From JAMHWF01 sp035911095 (GTDB taxonomy: Bacteria > Pseudomonadota > Gammaproteobacteria > Burkholderiales > Burkholderiaceae_C), in the NCBI GenBank assembly GCA_035911095.1, contig JAMHWF010000077.1, positions 1 through 64,000 on the forward strand: a stretch of DNA of 64,000 bases, given 5' to 3'. Shown piece by piece: positions 37,274 to 48,434 of this stretch; position 1 is the first letter of the stretch; each line of letters opens with the position of its first letter. Below the pieces are notes generated by a model. The model saw only the letters and a list, made by a program, of their open reading frames with translations, ran no database searches and was not told where the DNA came from. Position numbers and translations under genes: made by a program.

Positions 37274-38377
37274 ATGAACCCCCGCGAAGAGCCAGAACTG
37301 CAGGCCCTGATCGACCGCGTCGCCGCCGCGCGCGACGCCGGTGCGCAGCTCGACATCCGCGGCGGCGGCAGCAAGGCCTTCTACGGCGAGGCGCCCCAGG
37401 GCGAGCCGCTGGACGTGACGCGCCTGGCGGGCATCTCGAACTACGAGCCGACCGAGCTGGTCGTCACCGCGCGCTGCGGCACGCCGCTGGCCGAGCTCGA
37501 GCGGGCGCTCGCCGAGCACGGCCAGTGCCTGCCCTTCGAGCCGCCGCACTTCGGCAGCGCGGCCACCGTCGGCGGCATGGTCGCGGCCGGCCTCGCCGGG
37601 CCGTCGCGGGCGTCGGTCGGCGCGGTGCGCGACTACGTGCTCGGCGCCTGCCTGCTCAACGGCCGCGCCGAGGTGCTGAGCTTCGGCGGCCAGGTGATGA
37701 AGAACGTCGCCGGCTACGACGTCTCGCGCGTGCTGGCCGGCTCGCTCGGCACGCTCGGCGTGATCCTCGAGGTCTCGCTGAAGGTGCTGCCGCGCGCGCC
37801 GGCGACCGCCACGCTGCGTTTCGAGCTCGACGAGACCGAGGCCCTGCAGCAGCTCAACCAATGGGGCGGCAGGGCGCTGCCGATCAACGCCAGCGCCTGG
37901 TGGGAGGGCATCCTCGTCCTGCGCCTGCGTGGCGCCGAGGCCGCGGTCGAGGCGGCCGTGACGACGCTCGGCGGCGAGCGGATCGACCCCGCGCTCGCCG
38001 AGTCCTTCTGGCATGGCCTGCGCGAGCACAGCGACGAGTTCTTCGTCGGCGCGCGCGCCGCGGTCGACGCGGGGCAGGGCGCACGCCTGTGGCGCCTGTC
38101 GGTACCGTCGACCGCCGAGCCGCTGCCGGTGGCCGGCGAGCAGCTGATCGAATGGGGCGGCGCGCAGCGCTGGGTCTGCACCACCGCCACCCCGGCCCAG
38201 CTGCGCGAGGCCGCCTCGGTGGTCGGCGGCCACGCGACGCTGTTCTACGCCCACGACAAGTCGGGCGGCGTCTTCGCGCCGCTGCGCGCACCGCTCGACC
38301 GCCTGCACCGCGAGCTGAAGCAGGCCTTCGATCCCGAAGGCGTCTTCAACCCCGGCCGGCTCTACCCGGGGCTCTGA
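37274..38377 (+). CDS. glcE: Glycolate oxidase, FAD-binding subunit GlcE
   Basis: A 367-residue FAD-binding protein with the PCMH fold: LDIRGGGSKAFYGEAPQG, FGSAATVGGMVAAGLAGPSR, GGQVMKNVAGYDVSRVLAGS and GTLGVILEVSLKVLP. The C-terminus ends HRELKQAFDPEGVFNPGRL. It is the second subunit of the membrane-associated glycolate oxidase. An in-frame upstream extension exists, but the ATG at 37274 gives the family start. It follows glcD by 82 bases; the lrgA-like gene begins 3 bases after its stop. Confidence 0.93.
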   Translation: MNPREEPELQALIDRVAAARDAGAQLDIRGGGSKAFYGEAPQGEPLDVTRLAGISNYEPTELVVTARCGTPLAELERALAEHGQCLPFEPPHFGSAATVGGMVAAGLAGPSRASVGAVRDYVLGACLLNGRAEVLSFGGQVMKNVAGYDVSRVLAGSLGTLGVILEVSLKVLPRAPATATLRFELDETEALQQLNQWGGRALPINASAWWEGILVLRLRGAEAAVEAAVTTLGGERIDPALAESFWHGLREHSDEFFVGARAAVDAGQGARLWRLSVPSTAEPLPVAGEQLIEWGGAQRWVCTTATPAQLREAASVVGGHATLFYAHDKSGGVFAPLRAPLDRLHRELKQAFDPEGVFNPGRLYPGL

Positions 38378-38380
38378 GCG

Positions 38381-38764
38381 ATGCCGGTGCTCAAGGGGCT
38401 CGCGTGGCTGCTGCTGGCGCAATCCGCCGGCGAGGCGCTGGTGCGGCTGGCCGGCGTCGGCCTGCCCGGGCCGGTGGTCGGCCTGCTGCTGATGCTGCTG
38501 CTGCTCAACATCGGCCCGGTGCGCGAGACGGTTGGCGCCGCCGCCGACACGCTGCTCGCTCACCTGTCGCTGCTCTTCGTGCCCGTCGGCGTCGGCGTGA
38601 TGACGCATGTCGGGCTGATCGCCGAGTACGGCGTGCGCATGCTGGCGGCGGTCGTGCTGTCGGCCTGGATCGGCATGGCGGTGACGGCCTGGGTGCTTCG
38701 CGCCCTGCTGCGCGAGGCGCCGCCCGAAGCCGATGCCGCGCCCGGCGCGGGTCCTTCGCGATGA
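38381..38764 (+). CDS. CidA/LrgA family membrane protein in the glc operon
   Basis: A 127-residue protein with four predicted membrane segments and family features QSAGEALVRLAGVGLPGPVV and LFVPVGVGVMTHVGLI. CidA/LrgA proteins pair with CidB/LrgB. They were first described as holin-like, but plant and bacterial homologues transport small carboxylates; the chloroplast PLGG1 protein, an LrgA-LrgB fusion, exchanges glycolate and glycerate. Location 3 bases after glcE and 12 before lrgB, inside the glycolate oxidase operon, makes glycolate transport the best inference. Confidence 0.88.
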   Translation: MPVLKGLAWLLLAQSAGEALVRLAGVGLPGPVVGLLLMLLLLNIGPVRETVGAAADTLLAHLSLLFVPVGVGVMTHVGLIAEYGVRMLAAVVLSAWIGMAVTAWVLRALLREAPPEADAAPGAGPSR

Positions 38765-38776
38765 GAGGCCGCCGCG

Positions 38777-39502
38777 ATGCATGACTTCGTCAAGCTCTGG
38801 GTCTACCTGTCGGCCACGCCGCTGTTCGGCCTGACCGCGACGATCGGCCTCTACGTCGTCGCCCACGGGCTCTACCTGCGCGTCGGCCAGGCGCCCTGGG
38901 CCAACCCGGTGCTGTGGACGGTGCTGATGCTGGCCGCGATGCTGACGCTGACGCGCACGCCCTACGAAACCTACTTCTCCGGCGCGCAGTTCATCCACTT
39001 CCTGCTCGGGCCGGCGGTCGTCGCGCTCGCCTGGCCGCTCTGGCAGCGCCGCGCCGAGCTGCGCCGGCGCGCGGTGGCGGTGCTGGCGGCCGCCACGCTC
39101 GGCGGCGCCGCCGCGGCGGGTAGCGCGGTCGCGATCGGCTGGGCCTTCGGCCTGCCGTCCGATGTGCTGCGCTCGCTGGCACCGAAGTCGGTGACCGCGC
39201 CGGTGGCGATGGGCATCGCCGAGCAGCTCGCCGGCATCCCGGCACTGGCGGCCGCCTTCGCGGTGATCACCGGCCTGGTCGGCGCGATCAGCGCCAAGTA
39301 CCTGTTCGACCTGATGGGCATCCGCTCGCCGACGGTGCGCGGCTTCTCGCTCGGCAGCATCTCGCACGGGCTGGGCGCGGCGCGCGCGATGCAGGTCCAC
39401 CCGGACGCCGGCGCCTATGCCGGCCTGGCGCTGGGGCTGCAGGTGGTGCTCGCCTCGCTGCTGATGCCGCTGGCCGGCGCGCTGCTCGCCCGCCTGGGCT
39501 GA
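38777..39502 (+). CDS. LrgB/CidB family membrane protein in the glc operon
   Basis: A 241-residue protein with about seven or eight membrane segments and the LrgB family motifs PYETYFSGAQFIHFLLGPA, LAPKSVTAPVAMGIAEQ and RGFSLGSISHGLGAARAM. It is the larger partner of the LrgA-like protein upstream, with 12 bases between the genes. Its homologue domain in plant PLGG1 supports a role as glycolate/glycerate carrier, in keeping with glcE upstream and glcF 95 bases downstream. Direct evidence for substrate is absent. Confidence 0.9.
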   Translation: MHDFVKLWVYLSATPLFGLTATIGLYVVAHGLYLRVGQAPWANPVLWTVLMLAAMLTLTRTPYETYFSGAQFIHFLLGPAVVALAWPLWQRRAELRRRAVAVLAAATLGGAAAAGSAVAIGWAFGLPSDVLRSLAPKSVTAPVAMGIAEQLAGIPALAAAFAVITGLVGAISAKYLFDLMGIRSPTVRGFSLGSISHGLGAARAMQVHPDAGAYAGLALGLQVVLASLLMPLAGALLARLG

Positions 39503-39597
39503 ACCAGGCCCCCGCCGCCGCCGCCTGCATCGCCTGCCCCGGCTTCGAGAGTCCTTCCGCTTCCGCCGCCCCTGTCGTCTTCATCGCCACCGCCTCC

Positions 39598-40863
39598 ATG
39601 CAAACCGCGCTCGATCCCCGCTACCAGGACACGCCCGAGGGCCGGGCCGCCGAAGCCATCCTGCGCAAGTGCGTGCACTGCGGCTTCTGCACCGCGACCT
39701 GCCCGACCTACCAGCTGCTCGGCGACGAGCTCGACGGCCCGCGCGGGCGCATCTACCTGATCAAGCAGGTGCTCGAGGGCGAGACGCCGACGCGCTCGAC
39801 CCAGCTCCACCTCGACCGCTGCCTCACCTGTCGCAACTGCGAAAGCACCTGCCCCTCGGGCGTCCAGTACGGCCGCCTGGTCGAGATCGGCCGCCAGCTG
39901 GTCGACGAGCAGGTCGAGCGCCCGGCGCGCGAGAAGGCGGTGCGCTGGATGCTGAAGGAGGGTCTGACCTCGCCGATGTTCGGCCCGGCGATGAAGCTCG
40001 GCCAGCACCTGCGCCCGCTGGTGCCGGGCAAGCTGAAGGACAAGGTGCCCGCGCCGCCGCCGGCGCGGGCCTACCGCTGGCCGACGCGCCAGCACGGCCG
40101 CAAGGTGCTGCTGCTCGCCGGCTGCGTGCAGCCGGCGATGATGCCCAACATCAACGCGGCCACCGCGCGCGTGCTCGACGCCGCCGGCATCCAGACGCTG
40201 GTGGCCGAGGGCGCCGGCTGCTGCGGCGCGATCCGCGCTCACTTGAACGACCACGAAGGCGGTCTCGCCGACATGCGGCGCAACATCGACGCCTGGTGGC
40301 CGCTGATCGACGGCCCCGACGGCCGGCCCCGGGTCGAGGCGATCGTGATGAACGCCTCCGGCTGCGGCGCGATGGTCAAGGACTATGGCCACGCGCTGGC
40401 CGACGACCCCGCCTACGCCGAGCGGGCGAAGCGCATCTCGGCGCTGACGCGCGACCTCTGCGAGCTGGCCGACCTGCTGCCGCCGCTGCAGCCGCGCATG
40501 CGCGGCCGTGCCGAGGCGGTCGACGGCGCGCCGGGGCGCCCGGTGCTCGCCTTCCACCCGCCGTGCACGCTGCAGCACGGCCAGCAGGTGCGAGGCAAGG
40601 TCGAGCAGCACCTGGAGGCGCTCGGTTTCGACGTGCGCGTGGCGGCGAGCGAGAGCCACCTGTGCTGCGGCTCGGCGGGGACCTATTCGGTGCTGCAGCC
40701 CGAGCTCTCCGAGCGCCTGCGCGAGCGCAAGCTGGGGCACCTGCGGGCGCTGCGTGCCGACGTGATCGTCTCGGCCAACATCGGCTGCATCCAGCACCTG
40801 CAGGCCGGCAGCGAGCTGCCGGTGCGGCACTGGATCGAGGTGCTCGACGACGCGCTCGGCTGA
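39598..40863 (+). CDS. glcF: Glycolate oxidase, iron-sulfur subunit GlcF
   Basis: A 421-residue protein with two N-terminal 4Fe-4S ferredoxin motifs (CVHCGFCTATCPT near residue 25 and CLTCRNCESTCPSG near residue 75) and two C-terminal CCG domains (GAGCCGAIRAHL and SHLCCGSAGTYSVLQP). It carries electrons from GlcDE to the membrane quinone pool. Length and layout match E. coli GlcF. It ends the glc operon; 203 bases without a recognisable feature separate it from csbD. Confidence 0.95.
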   Translation: MQTALDPRYQDTPEGRAAEAILRKCVHCGFCTATCPTYQLLGDELDGPRGRIYLIKQVLEGETPTRSTQLHLDRCLTCRNCESTCPSGVQYGRLVEIGRQLVDEQVERPAREKAVRWMLKEGLTSPMFGPAMKLGQHLRPLVPGKLKDKVPAPPPARAYRWPTRQHGRKVLLLAGCVQPAMMPNINAATARVLDAAGIQTLVAEGAGCCGAIRAHLNDHEGGLADMRRNIDAWWPLIDGPDGRPRVEAIVMNASGCGAMVKDYGHALADDPAYAERAKRISALTRDLCELADLLPPLQPRMRGRAEAVDGAPGRPVLAFHPPCTLQHGQQVRGKVEQHLEALGFDVRVAASESHLCCGSAGTYSVLQPELSERLRERKLGHLRALRADVIVSANIGCIQHLQAGSELPVRHWIEVLDDALG

Positions 40864-41066
40864 GGCCCGCCGCGAGCTGCCGGGTGCCCGCGCGTGCCTC
40901 CCTGGCGGCGCCGGTCGCGTCCGGCCCCGTCGGGCGGCGTTGTCCTACACGCGCGCGTCCCGCGTCCCGACAGGCTGCGGCCGCGCGCTTGCGCAGACTG
41001 GTCTTCGTCGCCACCGCCAGTGCCCGCGGGGCACGGCCGGCGACGCCAAGTATCAAGGAGCAGCGC

Positions 41067-41252
41067 ATGAACAAGGACCAAGTCAAGGGGCGTCTCGATC
41101 AGGCCAAGGGCAAGGTCAAGGAGGTGGCCGGCAAGGCCGTCGACAGCGACCGCTTGAAGGCCGAGGGCCGCGTCGATCAGGCCGCAGGCAAGGTGCAGGC
41201 GAACTACGGCGACCTGAAGGAAGAGGCCAAGAAGGTCATCGACCGTTCGTGA
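41067..41252 (+). CDS. CsbD family stress-response protein
   Basis: A 61-residue hydrophilic protein made of two related helices: MNKDQVKGRLDQAKGKVKEV and EGRVDQAAGKVQANYGDLKE, the CsbD pattern. Members are abundant under general stress; their molecular function is unknown. ATG with AAGGAG seven bases upstream. Confidence 0.92.
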   Translation: MNKDQVKGRLDQAKGKVKEVAGKAVDSDRLKAEGRVDQAAGKVQANYGDLKEEAKKVIDRS

Positions 41253-41272
41253 GCCGGTGCGTGGGGCCGCGC

Positions 41273-41461
41273 ATGGGTGAGTCGGCTTGGCGGCGAACCG
41301 GGGCGGAGCACCCGTCCCCGTCGCCGGGCAGCCCGCCGCCCGCGCCCCCGCCGCCACCCCCGGGCCCCGAACCGGCGTCGCCGCCGGTCGGCGAGCCCCC
41401 CGTACCCGCCACACCGCCGGTGCAGGACCCGGGCGCCCCGCCGCCAGCGATCGCCTCGTGA
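41273..41461 (+). CDS. Short proline-rich peptide, doubtful gene
   Basis: A 62-residue frame starting 20 bases after csbD, beginning MGESAWRRTGAEHPSPSPGS and then almost entirely Pro, Ala and Gly. There is no clear ribosome-binding site. Such frames arise easily in very GC-rich DNA. Apart from it, nothing is recognised in the 289 bases between csbD and the EamA transporter gene. Confidence 0.25.
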   Translation: MGESAWRRTGAEHPSPSPGSPPPAPPPPPPGPEPASPPVGEPPVPATPPVQDPGAPPPAIAS

Positions 41462-41541
41462 CGAGGTGGACGGTGGGCGGATCGAGCGGCCTGCCTGGGT
41501 GCTGCACGGCCGCGACACCGCGGAAGGGCCGACGCCCGCGA

Positions 41542-42528
41542 TCAGGCCGCCGTCGGGTGGGCTTGGTGCGGCGCGGGCCGAGTGCGCAGCGCCCACAGCA
41601 CGCCGCCGATCAGCAGCGCGACGCCCACCAGCGTGGCCGGCAGCGGCAGGCTGCCGCGCAGCGCGAGCGCATACCCGAGTGCCGCCAGCGTCTCGAAGAC
41701 GATCAGCTGGCCCGCCAGCGCCGTGGGCAGCCGCTGGCTGGCCTCGTTCCAGCACAGCGTGCCGAGCCAGGAGGCGAACAGCCCCAGGGCCAGCATCGCG
41801 AGCACGAAGCGCCAGGGCGATGGCCCGAAGGGCATCGGAAAGCCGGTGCCCGCCTGTGCGCTCCAGCCCCAGAACAGCAACAGCCCGAGCGCGGCCAGCG
41901 GCAGCGTCGCGAGACCCTGCGCGGTGGCCCAGGTCGTCGGGCTGCGGTCGGGATGGGCGCGCAGCCAGTCGGCGTTGCGCAGCGGATACCAGGTCCAGCA
42001 GGCCACGGCCGCGATCGCCAGCAGCGCGCCGCTGCCGTAGCGCAGCAGGTCGACCGGCCCGTCGGCGCCGAGGCGGCTCAGCTCGGCGTGGTTGACGCAG
42101 CCGATGCCGGCCGCGATCAGCAGCAGCGAAGGCGCCAGCCGGCGCCAGGGCAGCGGCTTCTCTCCGCCGTGCCCGGCACCCGCCGCCCGGCGGCGCAGGT
42201 TGGCGCAGACCGCGATCACCACCGGCAGCGTGCCGATGAGCATCGTCGGCAGCGGCCCGCCCGCACGCTGGATCGCCGCCGCCAGGCACAAGTAGTACAG
42301 CAGGTTGCCGACCAGCGAGAGCTTCAGCGCCTCGAGCCAGTCGGCTCGCGACAGCCGGCGCAGGCGCGCGCGGTCGAGCCCCGCCAACGGCAGCGCGATC
42401 GCGCCGAAGGCCAGGTAGCGGCCGGTCGACAACAGCGCGGCCGGGTATTCGGGCAGCAGCAGCGGCGCGACGAAGACGAAGCCCCAGAGCAACCCCGCGA
42501 CCAGCGCGAACAGTGTGCCGAGCGCCAT
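41542..42528 (-). CDS. EamA/DMT superfamily transporter
   Basis: A 328-residue inner-membrane protein with about ten hydrophobic segments in two EamA-like repeats, the usual form of drug/metabolite exporters of the DMT superfamily. It starts MALGTLFALVAGLLWGFVFV. I chose the ATG at 42528, which has GGACGAGG upstream; a GTG at 42564, abutting the stop of the SRPBCC gene, would add 12 residues. Substrate unknown. It is probably co-transcribed with the SRPBCC gene. Confidence 0.85.
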   Translation of the reverse strand: MALGTLFALVAGLLWGFVFVAPLLLPEYPAALLSTGRYLAFGAIALPLAGLDRARLRRLSRADWLEALKLSLVGNLLYYLCLAAAIQRAGGPLPTMLIGTLPVVIAVCANLRRRAAGAGHGGEKPLPWRRLAPSLLLIAAGIGCVNHAELSRLGADGPVDLLRYGSGALLAIAAVACWTWYPLRNADWLRAHPDRSPTTWATAQGLATLPLAALGLLLFWGWSAQAGTGFPMPFGPSPWRFVLAMLALGLFASWLGTLCWNEASQRLPTALAGQLIVFETLAALGYALALRGSLPLPATLVGVALLIGGVLWALRTRPAPHQAHPTAA

Positions 42529-42564
42529 GCCCGCCTCGTCCGCCGACAGGGCGCGCAAGCGCAC

Positions 42565-43119
42565 CTAAGGCTTGTCGGTGCCGGCCGAGGGCGGCTGCTC
42601 GGCGACCTGCTTGAGCTTGGCGAGACCGGCCTCGAAGTCGCCGCCGACGATGCGGTCCATGCTGACGAAGACCTGCATCAGCTTCGACAGGTAAGGGTTG
42701 TCGCCGTGCATGGCCCAGGTCACCTGCGTTGCATCGCCCTGCGGCACGAGCGTGAAGTCGGCACCGTGGCGGGCTTCGATCGGGCGCACGAAGTCGAGGC
42801 GCATCGAGACCATGCTCGGCGACGTCGCCTGCACGATCTCCATGCGGCCTTCGCCGACGTCGTCGTTGCCTTCCCAGGCATAGACCGCGCCCTCGCCCTG
42901 CGGCGCACCGCTGAAGTGGCGCTTCATGCGTGGGTCGCGGTGCTCCCAGGGCGACCATTCGCCGAAGCGCCTGAAGTCCGCCAGCAGCGGGTAGATGCGG
43001 TTGGCGGGCGCCGCGATCACGACGCTGCGCTCGACGCGAAAGCTGTCCGGTCGCGTCGCGGCGAAGCCCAGGATCGCGGCCGCGGCGAGCAGGACGGCGA
43101 GGGCAACGGTCTTGAGCAT
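42565..43119 (-). CDS. SRPBCC family protein with N-terminal membrane anchor
   Basis: A 184-residue protein with a hydrophobic N-terminus (MLKTVALAVLLAAAAILGFA) acting as signal or anchor. A START-like SRPBCC domain follows, from FRVERSVVIAAPANRIYPLL through FGEWSPWEHRDPRMKRHFSG to the C-terminal amphipathic helix FEAGLAKLKQVAEQ. The fold binds hydrophobic ligands; the ligand is unknown. The start at 43119 has GGAG about nine bases upstream. It is immediately followed by the EamA transporter gene on the same strand. Confidence 0.82.
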   Translation of the reverse strand: MLKTVALAVLLAAAAILGFAATRPDSFRVERSVVIAAPANRIYPLLADFRRFGEWSPWEHRDPRMKRHFSGAPQGEGAVYAWEGNDDVGEGRMEIVQATSPSMVSMRLDFVRPIEARHGADFTLVPQGDATQVTWAMHGDNPYLSKLMQVFVSMDRIVGGDFEAGLAKLKQVAEQPPSAGTDKP

Positions 43120-43270
43120 CGAGGACTCCGAGGGCGTCCGGCACTGCCGGCTGGAACTTCGGCGCCGGACCGGGACTCCCGCAATCTCGGCAGCACGCGA
43201 CGTGCGGCCTATGATGGCACGATGCCGCCGTGGCACTACCGGCGGTCAACTTGAGCGACAGGAGAACACG

Positions 43271-43573
43271 ATGGGCGTGAGCAGCAAGGAAAAACTGGCA
43301 GCCGACTTCCGCATGGTCATGGATGACATCGACGCGCTGATGAAGGCGACGAGTGACAAGGCGGAAGGCGAGATGGTCTCGCTGCACTCGCGCATCCGCG
43401 ACCGCCTCGACGCGGTCAAGGACCGTGCCGCCAGCGTGCAGGAAGAGGCCGTGGTGCGTGCCCGCAAGGCGGCGCGGGTGACCGACGACTTCGTGCATGA
43501 CCATCCGTGGGAAATCGTCGGCGCCGCCGCGGCACTGGGCCTCGCGCTGGGCGTGCTGATCGGGCGCCGTTGA
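43271..43573 (+). CDS. YqjD/ElaB (DUF883) family membrane-anchored protein
   Basis: A 100-residue protein with a helical N-terminal part and a C-terminal membrane segment ending in the family signature VHDHPWEIVGAAAALGLALG followed by VLIGRR. Relatives in E. coli are inner-membrane, ribosome-associated proteins of stationary phase. First gene of a YqjD/YqjE/YqjK-like trio; its stop overlaps the TTG start of the next gene. Confidence 0.88.
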   Translation: MGVSSKEKLAADFRMVMDDIDALMKATSDKAEGEMVSLHSRIRDRLDAVKDRAASVQEEAVVRARKAARVTDDFVHDHPWEIVGAAAALGLALGVLIGRR

Positions 43574-43989
43574 ACGCACCGACGCCGGCGCCGGCGCCGG
43601 TCTCGAGTTCGGCGCGGCGCCTCGGCGCTTCGCTGCTGGCGCTCGGCCGCATCCGGCTCGAGTTGCTGTCGATCGAGGTCCAGGAGGAGCGCGAGCGCAT
43701 CGTCGGACTGATCTTCTGGTCGGTGCTCGGTGCGCTGATGGCCGGCTTCGGCCTCGTCTTCGTCGCGCTGCTCGCGACGGTGCTGATGTGGGACACCCCG
43801 CAGCGCGCGCTGCCGCTGGGCATCGGGGCCGCGGTGTTCGTCCTGCTGGCGATCTACGGCGTGGCCAAGGTCCGCCATCTGGGCGGCGAGGGAAGCGCGC
43901 TGTTCCAGACCAGCCTGGCCGAGTTGCGGGCGGACGAGGGGATGCTGCGCCCCGCGCCGGGCCCTGCGCCCGCACCGCGTGCGTCATGA
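43570..43989 (+). CDS. YqjE-like (phage holin family/DUF1469) membrane protein
   Basis: A 139-residue protein with two membrane segments (about 50-75 and 80-102) preceded by LGRIRLELLSIEVQEERERI, typical of YqjE-type proteins. The start is probably the TTG overlapping the stop of the upstream DUF883 gene. Function unknown; membership in the yqjDEK-like cluster is the main clue. Confidence 0.8.
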   Translation: MNAPTPAPAPVSSSARRLGASLLALGRIRLELLSIEVQEERERIVGLIFWSVLGALMAGFGLVFVALLATVLMWDTPQRALPLGIGAAVFVLLAIYGVAKVRHLGGEGSALFQTSLAELRADEGMLRPAPGPAPAPRAS

Positions 43990-44022
43990 GGCGCTGGCGC
44001 GCCCGTGCCGGAGGCTGAGGCC

Positions 44023-44436
44023 GTGAGCAGCAGGAAACCAGTCGACCGCCGGGCGCGGGCCCAGCGCAAGCAAGACCTGCTGCTGGCGTCGCAGGTGCTG
44101 CGCGGGCAGGCCGGCCTCGCGCTTGGTGCGATCGGCGACCGGGTCGACCGGGTCGTCGACCGGGCAACGCGGGTGCGCAACTTCCTGATGCGCCCGGCCG
44201 TGCTCTACACCGCCGGCGTCGGCCTGATGGTCGCGCTGTTGCGGCCGCGGCGGCGGCCGCGCGCGGTGGTGGCCCCGGCCGCCATTGCGGCCGGTCGTCG
44301 TTCGGCAGTCCGGCCCAGGCGGCGCGGCGGCCTGCTGCGCTATGCCTTCCTCGGCTGGCGGCTGTGGCGGGACTTCGGCCCGATCGTGAAGCAGCAGCTG
44401 CGGGCCGCCCGGCGCGATGCCTCGCGCCGGGGCTGA
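44023..44436 (+). CDS. YqjK-like basic protein
   Basis: A 137-residue, strongly basic protein with one central hydrophobic segment (MRPAVLYTAGVGLMVALLRP) and an Arg-rich C-terminus. The GTG at 44023 is chosen because GGAGG lies about eight bases before it; a GTG at 44005 would add six residues. Position after DUF883 and YqjE-like genes identifies it as the third member of the conserved trio rather than sequence similarity alone. It converges on glpV with 31 bases between stops. Confidence 0.7.
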   Translation: MSSRKPVDRRARAQRKQDLLLASQVLRGQAGLALGAIGDRVDRVVDRATRVRNFLMRPAVLYTAGVGLMVALLRPRRRPRAVVAPAAIAAGRRSAVRPRRRGGLLRYAFLGWRLWRDFGPIVKQQLRAARRDASRRG

Positions 44437-44467
44437 GCGGCTGATCTGAAACGGGTGGGCGCCTCCC

Positions 44468-46201
<1,734 letters not shown>

Positions 46202-46296
46202 CTTCGTCTCCTCTCATGCTTCCCGCTCTCGGGTCGAATCTCCGGCGGGGAAGGATCGCCGGCGCCCTTTCCTTGTGCTGAACGAAGCCGTCGCCC

Positions 46297-46605
46297 TCAG
46301 CCCTTGCGCATGACGAGCGCGAGCAGCGCCATCGACAGCGCGAAGCCGATCCAGGTCGAAGGCTCTTCATCGAGCCCGAACCATTGCTGCAGGTGCTCGC
46401 CGAGCGCGACGTAGATCAGGTTGACGTAGGCGGCCGCGAGCAGGCCGATGAACAGCCGGTCGCCGCGGGTCGTCGCGATGGGCAGCCAGCCGCGGCGCAG
46501 CGTGGTCGGCGAGCGCAGTTCCCAGACGGTCATGCCGATCAGCATCAGGACGATGCAGGTGAAGAACACCGCTACCGGTAGCGTCCAGGCCATCCAGTCA
46601 AACAT
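46297..46605 (-). CDS. glpU: DUF2160 small membrane protein of the glycerol importer operon
   Basis: A 102-residue protein with three membrane segments, beginning MFDWMAWTLPVAVFFTCIVL and containing ELRSPTTLRRGWLPIATTRG, the DUF2160 pattern. It corresponds to GlpU of the rhizobial system, whose role is unknown. The ATG at 46605 has GAGGAG nine bases upstream. It is separated from glpQ by 141 bases that contain a palindromic repeat, the longest gap in the upstream part of the operon. Confidence 0.85.
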   Translation of the reverse strand: MFDWMAWTLPVAVFFTCIVLMLIGMTVWELRSPTTLRRGWLPIATTRGDRLFIGLLAAAYVNLIYVALGEHLQQWFGLDEEPSTWIGFALSMALLALVMRKG

Positions 46606-46653
46606 GGCGGTTTCTCCTCGCGCGGAGGGCGCGCCGGTCCCGCCCGGCAGGCG

Positions 46654-46689
46654 GGTCACCTTCTTCTGCTGGCCCAGAAGAAAGTGACC
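46654..46689. repeat. REP-like palindrome between glpQ and glpU
   Basis: GGTCACCTTCTTCTG (46654-46668) and CAGAAGAAAGTGACC (46675-46689) form a 15-bp stem with one mismatch and a CTGGCC loop, followed by AAAGAAGG. Similar AAGAAA-rich palindromes recur between genes in many beta- and gammaproteobacterial genomes. Inside an operon it could stabilise or attenuate the transcript. Confidence 0.75.
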
Positions 46690-46746
46690 AAAGAAGGGGG
46701 TCGAAAACCCATCTGGCCCGTGTGTATGGCGACAGACCAGAGGCCA

Positions 46747-47555
46747 TCACACCCGCCCCATTGCAAAACCTTTGGCGATGTAGTGCCGCACAAACCAGAT
46801 CACGATCGCCCCCGGCACGATCGTCAGGACGCCGGCCGCGGCGAGCGTCGCCCAGTCCATGCCCGCCGCGCTGACCGTGCGCGTCATCGTCGCCACGATC
46901 GGCTTCGCGTCGACGCTGGTCAGCGTGCGCGCCATCAGCAACTCGACCCAGCTGAACATGAAGCAGAAGAAGGCGGTGACGCCGACCCCGGCCTTGATCA
47001 GCGGCAGGAAGATCGTCAGGAAGAAGCGCGGGAACGAGTAGCCGTCGATGTAGGCCGTCTCATCGATCTCGCGCGGCACGCCGCTCATGAAGCCTTCGAG
47101 GATCCACACCGCCAGCGGCACGTTGAACACCAGGTGGGCCAGCGCCACCGCGAGGTGCGTGTCCATCAGCCCCAGCGTCGTGTAGAGCTGGAAGAACGGC
47201 AGCAGGAACACCGCCGGCGGCGTCATGCGGTTGGTCAGCAGCCAGAAGAAGACATGCTTGTCGCCGAGGAAGCGGTAGCGGCTGAAGGCGTAGGCCGCCG
47301 GCAACGCGACCAGCAGCGACAGCACGGTGTTGATCGCGACGTAGATCAGCGAGTTGATGTAGCCCGAATACCAGGACGGGTCGGTGAAGATCGTGCGGTA
47401 GTTGTCCCAGGTGAAGTGCTCGGGCCAGAGCGTGAAGGTCGACAGGATCTCCTGGTTGGTCTTGAACGACATGTTCACCATCCAGTAGATCGGCAGGATC
47501 GCGAACAGCAGGTACGCGACCAGGAACAGCGTGCGCTTGCGCCACCGTCGCTCGT

Positions 47556-47559
<4 letters not shown>
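46747..47559 (-). CDS. glpQ: Glycerol ABC transporter, permease GlpQ
   Basis: A 270-residue inner-membrane permease with six membrane segments and the EAA loop DETAYIDGYSFPRFFLTIFL. It starts MNERRWRKRTLFLVAYLLFA. The longer upstream frame is overlap with glpP; the ATG at 47559 overlaps the glpP stop by ATGA. It forms the heterodimeric channel with GlpP. This gene is distinct from the glycerophosphodiesterase also called glpQ in E. coli. Confidence 0.9.

Positions 47560-48430
<871 letters not shown>

Positions 48431-48434
<4 letters not shown>

Noticed and set aside
44005..44436. An earlier GTG start for the YqjK-like gene
   Set aside because: The GTG at 44023 has GGAGG at correct distance, while the one at 44005 has no ribosome-binding site.
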